DNA of 64,000 nt from Epiperipatus broadwayi. Taxonomy: Eukaryota > Onychophora > Udeonychophora > Euonychophora > Peripatidae. The notes beneath the pieces were generated by a model that made no database searches, was not told the DNA's origin, and was given only the letters and a program-made list of their open reading frames with translations. Of this stretch, positions 11,175-34,916 are shown one piece after another (position 1 is the stretch's first letter; the number at the start of each line of letters is the position of its first letter). The translations under genes and the position numbers were made by a program. The DNA is taken from NCBI GenBank assembly GCA_028023455.1, contig JAQFVV010006473.1, forward strand, positions 372,001-436,000. The letters run 5' to 3'.

Positions 11175-12917
11175 ATTAATTACAGTTTTAAGTTCTATTG
11201 ATTAAAAGTTATATTTTTGTGACATTCACACACACAAAAAAACAATAAACAAACCATAATAGTCAGTAAAGTCATTATATTTTTTCAAAAAAGTATCTCA
11301 CAGAGCGAGCTCTTCATTTACAGAATGAAAAACTGGACAGACAAAATAAGCATATTACTATAGAAAATATTATAAAAAAAAGTTTTTTTAATAAATAAAA
11401 TTACTCTAGATTGCCATCATACAACTCTGCTAGTGCATCATTTAACTCCAAAAAAAGTGAAAGTCTAATTAATGAAGAGGCCAAAGATGCTGTAATCAAT
11501 ATAAAAATCAATCTGACAAACACAAATATGACCATACATTTTATGTATTTGACATTTTGAACAATTTATTTTCTGAACCTCTTTTAATGGCAAACTTTCT
11601 TTGAGATTTCAACACATTTCTTAATTGAGTTCCTATGTATTTCTCTCTCATCCATACTCTTTTTTAAAACCAATTGACATTGTAATTCTGTAGAAGATAT
11701 TTGAAATAATATTTACAACGAAATTAGGATTCCATAAAACTTGTTCTTATATTTACCATAAAACTATTATTAATGAAATATATTATTTTTAATTGGCTTG
11801 ACTAGTCTAATAATACTATCTTATCCAAAAAATGAAAATAATATATTTACATACTTTATAATCTGGTCTCCATGTCTTTCAAATATTATGAAATATTTTT
11901 AAATAATTTTTTACTTTCATTTTATATTGATAAAAGGGTCCACATTCAATTTAAATGTGATAAATTTTAGTTGGATCTTTTAAAATTAAATTCATATTTG
12001 TTTGAAATCTGGTTGCTTTTCAATTATTCAATCTATTTTTCTTTTAAAAGACTAACAAAATATTTTAATTGATACATATTTTCAAGTTAATTATTATTAT
12101 TATTATCTTATAAAGTATTTGTTTTTTTTTTGAATATTAATTACTAAACAAAATTTTTTACAGTTATATTCAAAACTTTAAATACCATCTGTAGATTAAC
12201 TTTTGAATTGTCATAAATAGCATGGTAAGTACTGTATTGAAAATTTAGCAGTTAAGAAGTTGAAATCTCACGTCAAATTAAAATTTTTAATACCAATCTA
12301 TATTGCATTTGATATCTACTTCATGAAAATGCTAATTTCATAGGAATAAAAACAAAGTTCAAGCTAATACCCATCCATGTTTATTAATGTTTATTTCAAA
12401 TATCTGAAAATTTTTGCAATTAGTAACAATAATTTCTATTGTATTATAATATAGCAACTATCTAATATGAATAAAATTCCATGAATAAGCAAATATTTAC
12501 AAACTTTATCACAAATATTCTTAATTAACAGAAAAAAATATCTTGATAAAGTTAGTGAAAACAATATAATTCACATTCTTTTACATGTCAGGTTTTTCAC
12601 ACTTACCAAGCTACAAAAACTAAATAATAGTTTTTCTTTTTTTCATTTTCTAAAACTATCTAATCTCTGATGACCATTTATCTATGACTGAAAATGGATT
12701 ATTAAATAATATTGTAAGTGTTTTTGATTTTGTAGAAAAAAGATAATATTTCATAATAATAGCTTTAGTCTTAATCTACTTATCTTAATGTTATTAAAAG
12801 CTATTTCAATTTCTTAAGCTAGATATGCCTGATAAAATATAAATGAATTGATGATGCATATATGTATGTATATTGACACAGTTATGTGTCTCATGGCATA
12901 CAACAACTAAGTGGTAA

Positions 12918-12986
<69 letters not shown>

Positions 12987-14206
12987 TGAAAGGAAAAGAA
13001 TTAAACACAGACAAAAAAAATTGTAGATATTTTCTATATTACATTGGAATAACAATTAAGAATTAAATAATTTTAAATTTAAAACTATATATTATAAAAT
13101 AAACATATTAAAAAGATCTAATTAATATTTTATTAATTCTGATTTTGAAGTTAAAGCAACCATGTTTTTATGTTACAATAAATATACAGGTAATTATAAA
13201 ATATGACTATCTACTTTGATTAGATTATTTTTTTAAAATTAAAGATTGTATAACATATTTTGATAAAGTGTTACAAAGTTGTTTTTGAAAGGATTAAACA
13301 AAAATTGAAAAGAGTTATTAATTTTTTAAAATCAAGATAAAGAAAACTTGTTTTAATTATTCTATTGACTATAAAAAAGTTAAAAAAAGAACAGAGGGGA
13401 GTTTTTACAGTTTTACAAGATTACTACTAATATGAAGATATAACTAAAGACAAGATAGTGCAAGTGCAGCTGCTGCTATTAGTTAACAATGGTAGAGATG
13501 GATTCACCTGGAAGCAAGGTTCAGATATTATGTGGTTGATAGCCCATATATAAGTGTGTATTAGATGGCGTAGACACTGAAGGCTACTCACTGCAGGCCA
13601 AAAGTTTTCAGATTATATCTTTACTAAAGATGACAATAAGTCAGTCTATTGTTGAGAAGGGACAAGCTTATACATATAATGTTTTATCTATATGCAGAGA
13701 ATAATAGATAAAGGTACTACACCATATATATATATAATATAGCTGGTGAATTATTTTTAATAATTTCTTCAGTGAAAATGACAGTTGTAATTTTTAAATT
13801 ACAAATTTTTTAAAAGTAAATAACTTATTTAACAAAAAGTAAGATGCATTTCCAGTATATTTTTTTTAAAAAAGAAAACTCCAAAAATCTTTCTAGATTG
13901 GAAAACAAAAGAACTTGCTGGAATATTAAAAAAATATTTATAATTAATCAAGAGTTTTCAAACTAAATCTCATGATAATTTTCTTTTTTTTTAAAAAGTA
14001 AAAACATTTTTTTACCATTAGAAATAATGACAGAAATAATAACTTGGATTCATACTATTTTTTATATATACACACATACATATGAATTTTATGTATATTT
14101 TCAACATGGAATTAATTGTGAAAAATATATTTTTAATAAGTTTATTATTTTGACAAATTAAAATATCATATGACATGTCAGTGTGTGCATACATTTCCAT
14201 GGGCAC

Positions 14207-14258
<52 letters not shown>

Positions 14259-16260
14259 TAAAATGTTATAGCTTACTTTTTATTATTGTTATATGACAAT
14301 TCCCTTATATTAAAGTATGACTGTGTGCTTATATAGATACAAGACAAATAGAGACACATGTGGTAAAATTAATCATATTTTTATTAATAGTTTATCACAA
14401 TTCAAATGTGCTCATTTTCTTTTATAGAGGCACATCTGTGTGCTAATATATGTATTTTATGTAAACCTATTATAAAGTATTTATAAATTACATTGTGATA
14501 GCTTATGGTATTAATCAAAATCAGGATTCTGAATTTATATTTATGACATACTCAGCAAACCTTAATTTCATTTTAATTTAATTGTTATTAATAAATTTAT
14601 ATTTCATTGTTTAAATTATTCCAGTGAATTTATTTAATTTGAAAATAGTTTTAGAATATTATATGTTTATATTATATCTCTTGACCATAGTAATAGTTAT
14701 AAAGCATTTGTTCTCTGAACTGGATTAATACATTAGTCTGTTTTAAAAAGGAAGTTAGGTTTAGTGCTATGGACATCCAGATGATGATGATGCTGATTGG
14801 TGCAAAGTGCACTAAATTACATTTAGTTTAGTTTTTATTAGAAATTAAATTTATAGTTGGACAGTAAATTAATGGTATTAAGTAGCCAGAGCATTGATGA
14901 TGATCAGCATGTTTTTGATGATGATCAGCATATTTTTGTATCCCAGCATTATTTTTGTTGCTATATTCTTATGGATTAGCACTTAAGTTTGTGAATTTAA
15001 ATTATTGTTTAAATAATCTGCCACAAACTGGAAAGGTCTAAATAATTAACCTGATTTATAGTAGACCCATTTCAAATTCGATCACAAGATTGACTGTTGA
15101 ATTATTTTTGTTGTTGATCAATCATGATGATGAATGATTATTACTTTTATGTAATTCTGGTGAACTTATAGTTTTTGTTGATCTCTCAGGTTCATTGCTT
15201 TAGTTATTCATTATATTCATTATCATTCCTTGTGATATTCATTTGTATTGTACTGGTCAGAATTGTATGTTTATCTAACAAGATTCAGAAGCTATACAAA
15301 ACTACCTTAAATCCATTCATGCCCAAGATACACTGGTCAGGAAAAAGCATGGATTCTTCCCTGCTTACCTTTCTCTAAAAGTATAACATTATGAACAACA
15401 TTTTTGATGATAACAGATGAAATTTATTGATTCCAGTCATCGAGACACAGCGAAGAAACAAGAGATCTACAGGGAAATATTGGTTCTACATGACTTTGAA
15501 TCCTGAATAGGATGTGCTAGCTTCTAATTATATTGCTATTTCACTAACAATCATTATTAAAGGTAAAAGACTGGCTTAAAATCAATGGAATTTGAATAAA
15601 TATATAACATAATCCAATTTTGATGTGCATGCAAAAAACATGAGACAAAGACTAGCCAAGATTATAAAATGTTAATTTATTAATAGCAATTAGTTAGAAA
15701 TTGAGTAAACAAATATAGCTTGTATAATTTAAATAAATACACTGGTGAATCTATTTACACATCATAATTAATAACATCTGGTTTTGCACAATTATTGGTA
15801 GTGATTTACATATTCTAAAAATTATATAGCTTAATATGCTAATGGAGGAATATATCAAATTTACAATGATTTTAGATTTTGAATGCTATGATTTATTCAA
15901 TAGAAAATAAATGATCTTAACGAATACAGATAAATGGAATTTGATTTACATAATTCCATTTATTATAGACTTTTAACTATTCATTAAAACATAGTATAAA
16001 TTATAAAGTTTATTTCATCAATCATTTAAAATAAACGATTATTTGCATATTTTGGTACATCATTCTGCTTTGACAGAATTTACTGAAAGTTATTGCTTAG
16101 CATATCTAGAGATCATTTAATGAGAGGACATATAGCTTAAATAAGCCTTTAACATGATCTTTCTAACTTATAAAATATATAAAAGGAAAGAATAGAATGG
16201 TTTACAAAATCACAGCATTATGAACTTATAGATTAATAGCGGGAAATATAAAATATTAAT
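11175..16260. other. AT-rich intergenic DNA with microsatellites
   Basis: No gene recognised. Long (TA)n tracts lie at 12,919-12,982 and 14,209-14,255. A small tandem pair GATGATCAGCATGTTTTT / GATGATCAGCATATTTTT occurs near 14,898-14,938. A less AT-rich stretch at 13,440-13,640 has no frame or RNA structure I can name. Confidence 0.5.
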
Positions 16261-16527
16261 CAAGAATTGTGGTGCTGACCTGCATGATAACACCAGAAAG
16301 ATTAAGTCTGATTTAAGACAAGAGCTTCATCAAATTTTCGAATGTGAGAAACTTGTCTGCACTTGTGACAGAGTGGTATCTGAAGAAATGGTTGATAGGG
16401 ATTCTATGGTTTGGGATTTCCAATGTTATCCCATGCAGAGCCTAACTGTAACCTGACAGTCTCCTGAGTCAGTGCTTCCAAACTCCATTTAGCGATGTGC
16501 CTTAAGAAATGATATGGAACTTCTGGG

Positions 16528-16771
16528 TATTAGTTTGACAAAGCAAGATATATGCATTTTATAACTTATCAAGGGTAAGCAACACTAATAGGGATCGGAT
16601 CCATAATAACACTGATATGTTAACTAAGACCCTCATAATTAGAAATCTGTATTAGTTTGACAAAGCAAGATATACAAATTTTATAACTTATCAAGTGTAA
16701 GCAATGCTAACAGGGATCAGGTCCATAATGATGCTGATATGTTAACTGAGGCCCTCATATATAATGAAATC
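16528..16771. repeat. 122-bp tandem duplication
   Basis: Two adjacent copies begin TATTAGTTTGACAAAGCAAG at 16,528 and 16,650. They share GATATGTTAACT and CCCTCATA at their ends and differ at many scattered positions, so the duplication is old. The flanks (16,270-16,520) are relatively GC-rich and may belong to an unidentified older repeat. Confidence 0.85.
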
Positions 16772-18600
16772 TAGAATAATGACATGACAAAAATTAACCC
16801 ATACTTAAAGGTGTGCAATTGACCTTAAATATTAGTTAGAAAGTCAGAACTAGAAAAGAGAGGGAATATGTAGTTCCCTTCATTAAACAAATATTAGTAT
16901 GCGTAATGAGGAGAAAATTATGTAATAAAGTTATCATACTGAATGGCAAGAGATGCAAATGATTGACTACAAGAAAAGGGTAGGGTCATTAAGCTTGTCT
17001 TTATATAATATTAAAATTCACTAAATCAATAGCGTTAAGATAGTAATAAATTGATATCTTAAATATGACAGTGAATAATCTGCCATTAAACACATAAAAC
17101 AATTTGGTAACATTATTCAATCGAGTGAACTTTGAGTTTTGGTAAGAAAACTTAGATTTAAGTATTTAAAATCCCATAATGGCAGAATAGAAAATTAAGA
17201 TAAGATCGGTTGATTAGATTGAATTATTAGCATATAAATCAAATATAATCAAACATAAAATAAAGTTAAAAGTTTGCCACATTTAAAATAATAAGATAGA
17301 AAGAGTGAAACCCAGCAAATACATTTAGAAAATAAAATTATATATTCATGCATTATATTTTACAGAGAAAGAGAAAGTCATTACTTTATGAGATTTATGC
17401 TAATAGGTTCTACATCACCGATTATTAAATAGACAGAAAGTTACATTTTACTTTAAACAAATTAAAATATGTAGATGGAGGTTTTAAGAGTTCATATTGA
17501 CAGCAGAGACAGGATTACCTTCTGTTCTTTGACAACTTGATGGCCATACATGTTGATATGCATATGGGAAAATAACTTGGATAACACAGTCAGCAATGCA
17601 GATTTTTGAGAAATAATGGTCGGAATCTTTTAAAGATTAAATTAGCATTTAATTAGAACAGACTTAAAGTAGCAATGGCATAGCAGCATAGCGCTATGGG
17701 GGCGATCTTGGAAAGATAGGGAAAGCAAATTTCTCCCACTACTCAGAAGTCATATTTTAAAAATTTGAGTGATGTAAGTTCATTCTGAAACACCCACTGA
17801 AATAAAAGCAAAGAGTGTCTATCTTAGAATTTGGGCTGTATTTATACACCACTAAAACCTTCTAGAAACTTCAATTATCTTGCCACTGGTGAAGCCTGGA
17901 TGTGCATTAACTGACCTGACTGCACTTATCCTTTGTTAACATTTACATTTTAAAGATGTCAATGAGATAAGTTCTAGAGAATATTGTTTCAATCTATTTC
18001 AAATTTAGAAATAGATTCACGAGATATATTTTTCATTAACATAGGATTTCTAAAATAAATCTACTTTACTAATGACATTTTTAAATTGAACAAGGAACGT
18101 TCTTTTGTTTACAAATCTAAGTTATGTTAATTACTCTCTAGAACTTTCTCTGGTATTACTTCAGCTGAATAAAAATACATGAATTATAAATAAAAAATGA
18201 AATATTTAATAAAATGAAATTATAATTTACAATATTTACAGCTATCTGTGATACATATACACACATACATGATTATTTATGGTGGTGGAAATTTAAATAT
18301 TTCTAGATTAAAACTAATATTCTTTAATGAAAACAATGCTTAACTAACAAAAGAGGGGTATAGTTATGTGTATATGTGTACTCATACTTCCTAATGATTA
18401 ACAAGTATACAAATGGGTTTGAATCTTCGGTTGAAGGTTTCTAATATCATCAGACAGTGAAGCAAAATATGTATAACAGATTTTACTGCTTCAGTACTTA
18501 ATTTTATATTTAAATTTTGTATTATCTTGGGTTGATAATGAGTGCCATCATCCCAGGTTTATCCAAGACTTAATATTATTACAATATGTATAATCATTAC
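16772..18600. other. intergenic DNA with heat-shock-element-like sites
   Basis: No reading frame. TTCTAGAAACTTC at 17,860-17,872 fits three alternating NTTCN/NGAAN units of a heat-shock element, about 20 bp after a TATTTATA. Weaker GAA/TTC pairs occur near 17,970, 18,093 and 18,140. In AT-rich DNA this can arise by chance, and no gene follows. Confidence 0.3.
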
Positions 18601-18603
18601 AAT

Positions 18604-19085
18604 CAGTCAACACTTAAACAATCCCAATGTCAATAACAATCAACAATCTCAAACTATTGTCAAGGTAACCTCCTTTTAACACTAATATGGAATCCCACCT
18701 TTATTTATAGCTCCATATATTTATGCTGAAACTAAAGATTGCAATTTGACCATAAAGATTGAAATTATTGATACAAAGAAGTTTTAAATAACTTCCTTAA
18801 ACAGGTAAATACAACCTGTTCTGAATGCAGATTAATAAATAGTCACTTATAAGATTACGAATTGCAATTATAATTTTCAATAATGTCAAGGCTAAATGGG
18901 TTTATAAGTAAGTGTGAAAAATTAGTCAACACTTAGAAAATCCTAATATCAATAACAATCAACAATCTCAAACTGTTGTCAAGGCAACTTCTTTTTAGCA
19001 ATAAAGGTAGAATCCCAACTTTATTTATGGTCTCATATATTTATACAGTTGCAACTTGACCACAGAGATTGAAATTATTGATATA
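18604..19085. repeat. pair of direct repeats of about 170 bp
   Basis: A segment starting AGTCAACACTTA occurs near 18,604 and again near 18,925 in the same orientation. Both copies contain CAATAACAATCAACAATCTC and end in GATTGAAATTATTGATA, with scattered differences and small gaps. Origin unknown. Confidence 0.8.
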
Positions 19086-19238
19086 TAAACTAATGCACTA
19101 CATATTAAAATATATCATATGTAATATTTTAAAATTATTATAACATTGCAAGTAAATAAAAATAGTATATCACTTATTTAGATTTTTTTTTGATTACATA
19201 AAATGTAATCCTCTATTTAATTTACTAGCACAGTATTT

Positions 19239-19413
19239 GTATGTAATTTTAATCAGAAGCAATTATAACTACACATATGAACTGTAATGTTGCTTTAATA
19301 CCTTGATGTTTTATTGAGTATCGTTCATACTCAACAAAACATCATTGAGGTATTAAAACAACATTACAGCACATGTGTATAGGTGTAATTCCCTTTGATT
19401 AAAATAGGATGTA
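19239..19413. repeat. fold-back repeat with about 85-bp arms
   Basis: Arms 19,239-19,321 and 19,327-19,413 around a 5-bp loop. The inner 45 bp are almost perfectly paired (CCTTGATGTTTTATTGAGTAT against its complement) and the outer part is weaker. Probably a palindromic MITE. No target duplication is clear. Confidence 0.75.
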
Positions 19414-19419
19414 GTCATT

Positions 19420-23460
<4,041 letters not shown>

Positions 23461-23469
23461 AAAAAAAAA

Positions 23470-24985
23470 CGTTTTTAAAGTTTATATTGAAATTATAAAT
23501 TGCACTCTCAAACAAATAGAATTTGAAAATTATTTAAAAAAATTCATTTAAAAGTGAATATAAATAATTCTAAAAATTAATATGAAATAAGATGTAAAAA
23601 AGTTTTTTCTTAAATAATATTTTATGTAAATAGTTGACTAAAAAGTACAAAATAATAAAGTAATCCCCTTGTAGTTAATTTGCCATTCTTGAAGAATATC
23701 AGAAATCTTAAGAATATAGATTTTGTTATAAAACAATTGGAAATTGCAGGAATAGTCATTTCATAAAAGCATTTGAGGCCATTTTCATTTTTATGATTTA
23801 TTTGAGCCTTAACCTAGCAATTTATCCAAGTGATGGACCCACATTTGAGAAATCTAGAAATTTTATTTGTGCTTTTCACCCTTTACTGAGAAATATTGCT
23901 AACATTTTTTTACACTTTAAAATTCACATATATTTATTTTAGAATATTTTAATTTAAAAAAAATTCAAAAGTTGTCATGATAATAGAACAAGTGGAAATT
24001 TCAAAGTAACTGAAATCACACATTGATGCCTAATCATTGTATATTCAGTGATCTGGACCTTTGTGAGATTCTATCAAGAAAATATTACAATGGTTTAAAA
24101 ACTTGATTTTTTGGAAAGTTTAGAATTATTTCTGTATTGTAATTGTGTAATACTTATTAGAAATCAAAATATATATTTTTACATATTTATTTTTTTTACA
24201 AAAATATTTTTTTAAAAGAATATATTCTTCTGAATATTACTACAATAGAGATTACAGATATGAAAAATACAACTGTCTAGAAATGATGTCACTCTGCAGA
24301 CTATTATAGTATTTAGTGATACCATAAAAATGCCAAAAAAATTTAAACTTTTAAAGCATAAATTGATAGATTTAATAGATATTAAAAATAATTCATTCAG
24401 ATTTTTAAAACAAACATCAAACAAAAAAGATTTCATTTATTTTGCAAATTGAATTGGCTACATCTGAAATTGATGATATGACAGAATTTTGTTTTGATTA
24501 AAATCTAATTTTTAAAATAATTCTTAAAATCAAATATGATTTTTTAAAAATTTATTTAATTTCTAAACAAAAATATCTATCAAATGAGGACAAATTTATT
24601 ATATTCTGATAAATAATAATGATTAAATATTAAAATGAAAGTTGAATGATTAAATTTAGTGAGAACAAAGAAGTCTGTCAGAATGTTAGTGGAGTGCAGG
24701 AGAGTTAAATGCTTTTATGAACTGATAATATTCCTGAAGTTTCCAATTGTTTTATAAAAAATCTAGATTCTTAAGTTCTCTAATATTTTCCAAGAATTTC
24801 AAATTAATCAACAGGGAATTATTTTGTTATTTTGTATTTTTTAAATAAAAGCATTATTTAAAAAAATTTTTTTTACAACTTATTTTTTTATTTTTTAAAA
24901 TTAATATTATTTAAAAAAATGGGTAAAACTACAAAAAAATCTGACAAATTATAATGTAATAATAAGTCATGAAAATAAAAAGTAT
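23470..24985. mobile_element. candidate DNA transposon relic with about 280-bp inverted repeats
   Basis: The left segment (about 23,470-23,765) and the reverse complement of the right segment (about 24,705-24,985) share long runs, such as TTATAAAACAATTGGAAA, TTAAGAAT.TAGATTTT and TACAAAATAA. They lie about 940 bp apart with no transposase frame between them. Similarity fades outward and the exact termini and any target duplication are not visible. It could be a deleted autonomous element or an inverted duplication. Confidence 0.6.
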
Positions 24986-26700
24986 GGTCTTTAACAAACA
25001 AATTCTAAATTTAAATATCATGTGATTGTCTACTATATAAAAATATTTATGCATTGACTTAAGTAAATCAATAGTAACAAAATTTCATTCTGTGAATGTA
25101 ATGTTTCCATCAGATGTACATATTTTTATTTTAATTAATTTAATAATGAAATCAATATTAAAAAAAATTATTTTACAAATATAATATTTTTTGTGTTAAG
25201 GAGTTTTCTTGGGAAGTGTAAGAATGTGTTTTTTCATTGTTAATCTAAAATGTTGACATATTGACAAAAACACAATCAGGACAAGTTAATATACATGTAA
25301 ATTGATTGACAATATGTTTAATACAGGAAAAAAACTTTAGAAAGCAATACGTTTTAAAAATATAAAACATATTTATTGATATTAATAAAAAGTATTTCAG
25401 CAAACACTATGAAGTTTTTTTAAAAAACAGAAATGGCCTCATCAAAAAGAATTTTACAAAATACTGTAAAATAATAAAAAAATAAAAAGCAAAGTACGCT
25501 ATAAAAAACTACAATAGAAATGTTCTATATACAAAGACAAAAATGATATGTACATTTAAATCTATAAGAGATAAAAAGATTTATGAAATAATAGTAACCA
25601 TTACGACATTTAAAAAGAAGCAGTGAAAAATAAAAAAGTTATTGACAAAATTGGCCATAAAATATCTAAATGTTTACATATTTCAAATAATAGCAAGAAT
25701 ACTACATTATATATAAAAAAGATGTAAAAATATATTAGGGATTTTAGACCTATTACATTTCTATGAGTAAGACACATATATATTTTAATGGAATGGACAA
25801 AAGATAGCAAGGAGTAATGTTTTTAGTGAATAAGAGCAGATAAATCAGCATATCATTGCAGACCAAGTATAATTATATATAAGTAATAATAAGTGATAAA
25901 CAGTCTCATCAGAAATAACTATTATTCTACAGTCTACTTTTGTGACTGGATTTAAAAAAGATATATAAAAGTTTAGACTAACTATTATCAAGCTAATATC
26001 AAACTTGGAGGATAATATTATAAAAGAATAATCATCAGTGTTTCTTGATCATGCATGAACATAAATGCTAAATAACTATAATATTAGGCATATCAAAAAT
26101 TCTAAAATTATTATATTAATGATAATCATCATTGCTCAGAGCCATTTGGTACCATGAGTGTACTGGCCGTAAATGTAATATTAATCACCATAAAATCTAT
26201 AAAGTGAAAGCATTTTAAATGTAATTTTTATAACAATGTTATGATTCAATAGATATGAAAATCCTGTTATGTAGGAAAGATTATAAAATTATAACTACAA
26301 GACAGATTTACAGCATAGCACTGCAGGTCTAGTCAAAGGCAGTGCTAAGCAAAATTAATTAAATCCTTTTTTGGTTGTACTAATTGGTTTAGACGATTCA
26401 CGAAATATTCCAATGCAATCACCTAAGTGCTCTCAAGAATTTTATTTCCAATTAGTTTTCTATCTCCATTCAGACCATAATATGACTAATGAAAATTTTA
26501 ATGTATGATAACATATTTTTCCTTTTCAGTAATTACATTATGTAATCTTTCCTGCATAATAGATCTTCCCTATCTAATAAGAGATATATTGAGTTATTTA
26601 ATGTTATCTAAATAATTTTAAAACGAAATATATATGTCTGGAAAAATGTAGTATATAAATTAAAGTAAAATATTAAACATACAGAGTTTAAATATGGAAA
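24986..26700. other. AT-rich intergenic DNA, nothing recognised
   Basis: Short open frames only, with no family resemblance and no repeats longer than a few units. Confidence 0.5.
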
Positions 26701-26711
26701 CATTATTATAT

Positions 26712-27560
26712 ATATAATTGATAAAACAAGACACAAAATGTGTAACTTGCTTTTAAACATGAACTAAAATGTTCACTAGATGGTGTTACCACTAGCTCCT
26801 AACTAGCTTTAATTATAACTGCCAAAAGAAAAACACTTCAAAATCTCTGTCAAAAAATCCTCATTCCCAGACCAATTGGTTTTGAGCTTATGGTTCACTT
26901 CAGTGAGGAGCTAGGATTTCAGATACTAGATCCAAAACTCCAACTCAAGCATCAGCACTTATTTAATATATTACTACCAATTTGAAAACCTGAATTTTTT
27001 AGACACATAAAGGTCTTCAAATCCAGCCTTACAAACCAGATAGCTATATAGGTCTGAACTCAGTTCAGTTTCACCATTTATCCTACTACATCCAGTGTCA
27101 TTTGCTCTGAAATAAACAATATTAAATGCAAAGTCAGGGGAGCTTACTACATAGTAAGTGACCCAGTAGCAATCAATAAAAGAGAGGCCTGCTTTTCTCT
27201 GTCTCGAAAATGGTTTATGTAGCATCTTCATATGAATTTGCATAAATTTGAATTAATATTACAGATCTTAACTAAACACAAGTAGCCATGAATATGGGAC
27301 TATAAACTGTCCCAAAAGTGCTTGGCGATAACTTTTGATAATTTTACTTACATTTAATACCTTCATTATCTGTGCTCAGAGCACATATATATATATATTA
27401 ATTGATTTCAAACGATAATGAAGTAAAGCCTTAACTATTAATAGCCAAAGCAATATAAAATCACAAAATCCTTCAAGAGTACACTTATAATAATTAATAA
27501 AACAAGACACAAAATGTGGAACTTGCTTTTAAGCTTGTACTAAAATGTTGCTTCATCTCG
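26712..27560 (-). repeat. interspersed repeat with direct-repeat ends (reverse copy)
   Basis: Same family as 42,076-42,604 but inverted. Both ends carry a related direct repeat (near 26,712 and 27,487: AAAACAAGACACAAAATGTG, then AACTTGCTTTTAA). The body shares CTGAACTCAGTTCAG, CCAGATAGCTATAT, and a GAGCTTATGGTTCACTTCAG region with the other copy. About 300 bp near 27,090-27,420 has no counterpart at 42 kb and looks like an insertion. The 89-codon minus-strand frame at 26,974-27,243 falls inside the repeat and is unlikely to be a gene. Confidence 0.75.
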
Positions 27561-29819
<2,259 letters not shown>

Positions 29820-30357
29820 TTAAAACTATGCGCCTGAAAAAATGACAATAAGGACCTCTGCAAATCGTTAACACAAAATTTATTTAAAAGACAAGAGCAG
29901 TCACTCTTATCTTCAATCTACTTTCTAAATAAATAGGAGAATCTATAGCATTTTGATTTGAGAGCATAAGGCTATTAAATACCTCACCGATTAAGTCCAC
30001 AAATTCTATAACACATTAACATTTGTGAAATCTTATGATTTACAATGAGTCAGTGTTGAGATCTTATGCTTAAAAATCTTTTAAGATAATATAAAGTTGT
30101 AATAATTATATTTATAAAGCGCATACACTGACTCATTGTAAATCAAAAGATTTTGTGAATGTTAATGTGTTATGGAATTTGTGGACTTAATGAGTGAGGT
30201 ATTTAGCCTTACGCTCTCAAATCAAAATGCTTTAGATTCTCCTATTTATTTAGAAAGTAAGTTGAAGATAAGAGTGGCCACTCCTGTTTTTTAAATAAAT
30301 CTTGTGTTAAGGATGTGCAAAGGTCCCTACTGTTGTTTTTCAGGTGCATAGTTTTAA
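29820..30357. mobile_element. fold-back element, about 235-bp arms, possible TTAA target
   Basis: Arms 29,820-30,055 and 30,126-30,357 are inverted copies about 90% alike, for example ATTTATTTAGAAAGTA, ATCAAAATGC.TT.AGATTCTCC and TTTACAATGAGTCAGTG. The loop is 70 bp. Both outer ends read TTAAAACTATGC, so the arms may sit between two TTAA sites as piggyBac-type MITEs do. The loop sequence AATTATATTTATAAAG recurs inverted just outside the right arm (30,390-30,420), which suggests a more complex, nested history. No coding. Confidence 0.8.
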
Positions 30358-33940
<3,583 letters not shown>

Positions 33941-33944
33941 AGTA

Positions 33945-34145
33945 TTAAGATTCTTCATTTTGCTTTTTGCATCGCTCATATAAAAAGTTGACCATCCCAT
34001 TTCTTTTTGAAATGCTTCCTTTTCCGTCCACACATCTGTATGCATTCCTACTTCTCTGTACTTTTTCTAAGTAATCTAATACCCTTTTACTAACACATAA
34101 TGCATCATCACCAATGTTAATCCTGCTACTGCCACTCCCTTCCAT
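33945..34145 (-). pseudogene. LINE copy 2, region downstream of the RT domain
   Basis: 66-codon frame containing SGSSRINIGDDALCVSKR, LDYLEKVQRS and ISKRNGMVNFLYERCKKQ. Equivalent to 8,395-8,694 in copy 1. It ends where homology to copy 1 ends. Confidence 0.6.
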
Positions 34146-34357
34146 AAAATTCTAGCTACATCATATTTATTTTATGAAAACACTGTTAATTTTTTTATCA
34201 ATTTCTTGGCTTCATTTATCAATGTTTTCTTCTATCCATCCAAGCAATTTTTCTAATTACTTAAGACAATTCTTAATATATATACCTATTCCCACACTTA
34301 ACTTAATATTCCTTAATAAAAATTCTTTGTATTCTCTTTCTCCGGTATTAATCATCA

Positions 34358-34624
34358 TTACTTTTGATTTTTTTCACCAAATTTAATTCCCATCACTTTA
34401 CTCACTCTTGTGCATGTTCTCAGCATAACTTCCATATCTTTCCTTATGTATATGCACAAGAAGACATCATCCACAAATAAAAGACTATATAATGTATATA
34501 TTCCCTTGCCACTTATTAATGGTATTTCTAAACCTCTTCCTAGTCTATACATTGCTCTCTCCATTTCTCTCAAATACAACAAAATCAAAATAGATGACAA
34601 AGGGCATTCTTGCCTTAGTCCCAC
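34358..34624 (-). pseudogene. LINE copy 2, reverse transcriptase motifs B and C
   Basis: Begins GLRQECPLSSILILLYL (motif B, with the conserved Gly of QGCP changed to Glu) and continues through GRGLEIPLISGKGIYTL to LLFVDDVFLC (motif C, FVDD). It then follows the EVMLRTCTRVSKVMGIKF wording of copy 1. The Gly change and downstream frame loss mean it cannot be a working polymerase. Confidence 0.8.
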
Positions 34625-34916
34625 CCCATTTTAAACTTTAATTGATTCTATTTTCCCTAATTGTTATGTATATTAATTATTTTCATACAATATCTGAATA
34701 AGATACACTAAAGCTTCATACATTTCCAAATTTACTAAACTTATCCATCATATGTCTTCTCTATATCTACAAAAAATCATATATAATGATCTACCTGTAT
34801 TTCTACTCATATCTATAAGTTCTGCAATCACAAATAAACTATCTTTTATATACCTATCTGATTGAAAACCTCCTTGAATTTCTCCCACTATATTATTTTC
34901 TTCCATTCATTTCCAG

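Noticed and set aside
13440-13640. tRNA or SINE head suggested by GGTTCAGATATTA
   Set aside because: No A box, no arms that fold as a cloverleaf.
26974-27243. 89-codon minus-strand frame as a gene
   Set aside because: Lies inside an interspersed repeat whose other copy (42 kb) does not keep the frame.
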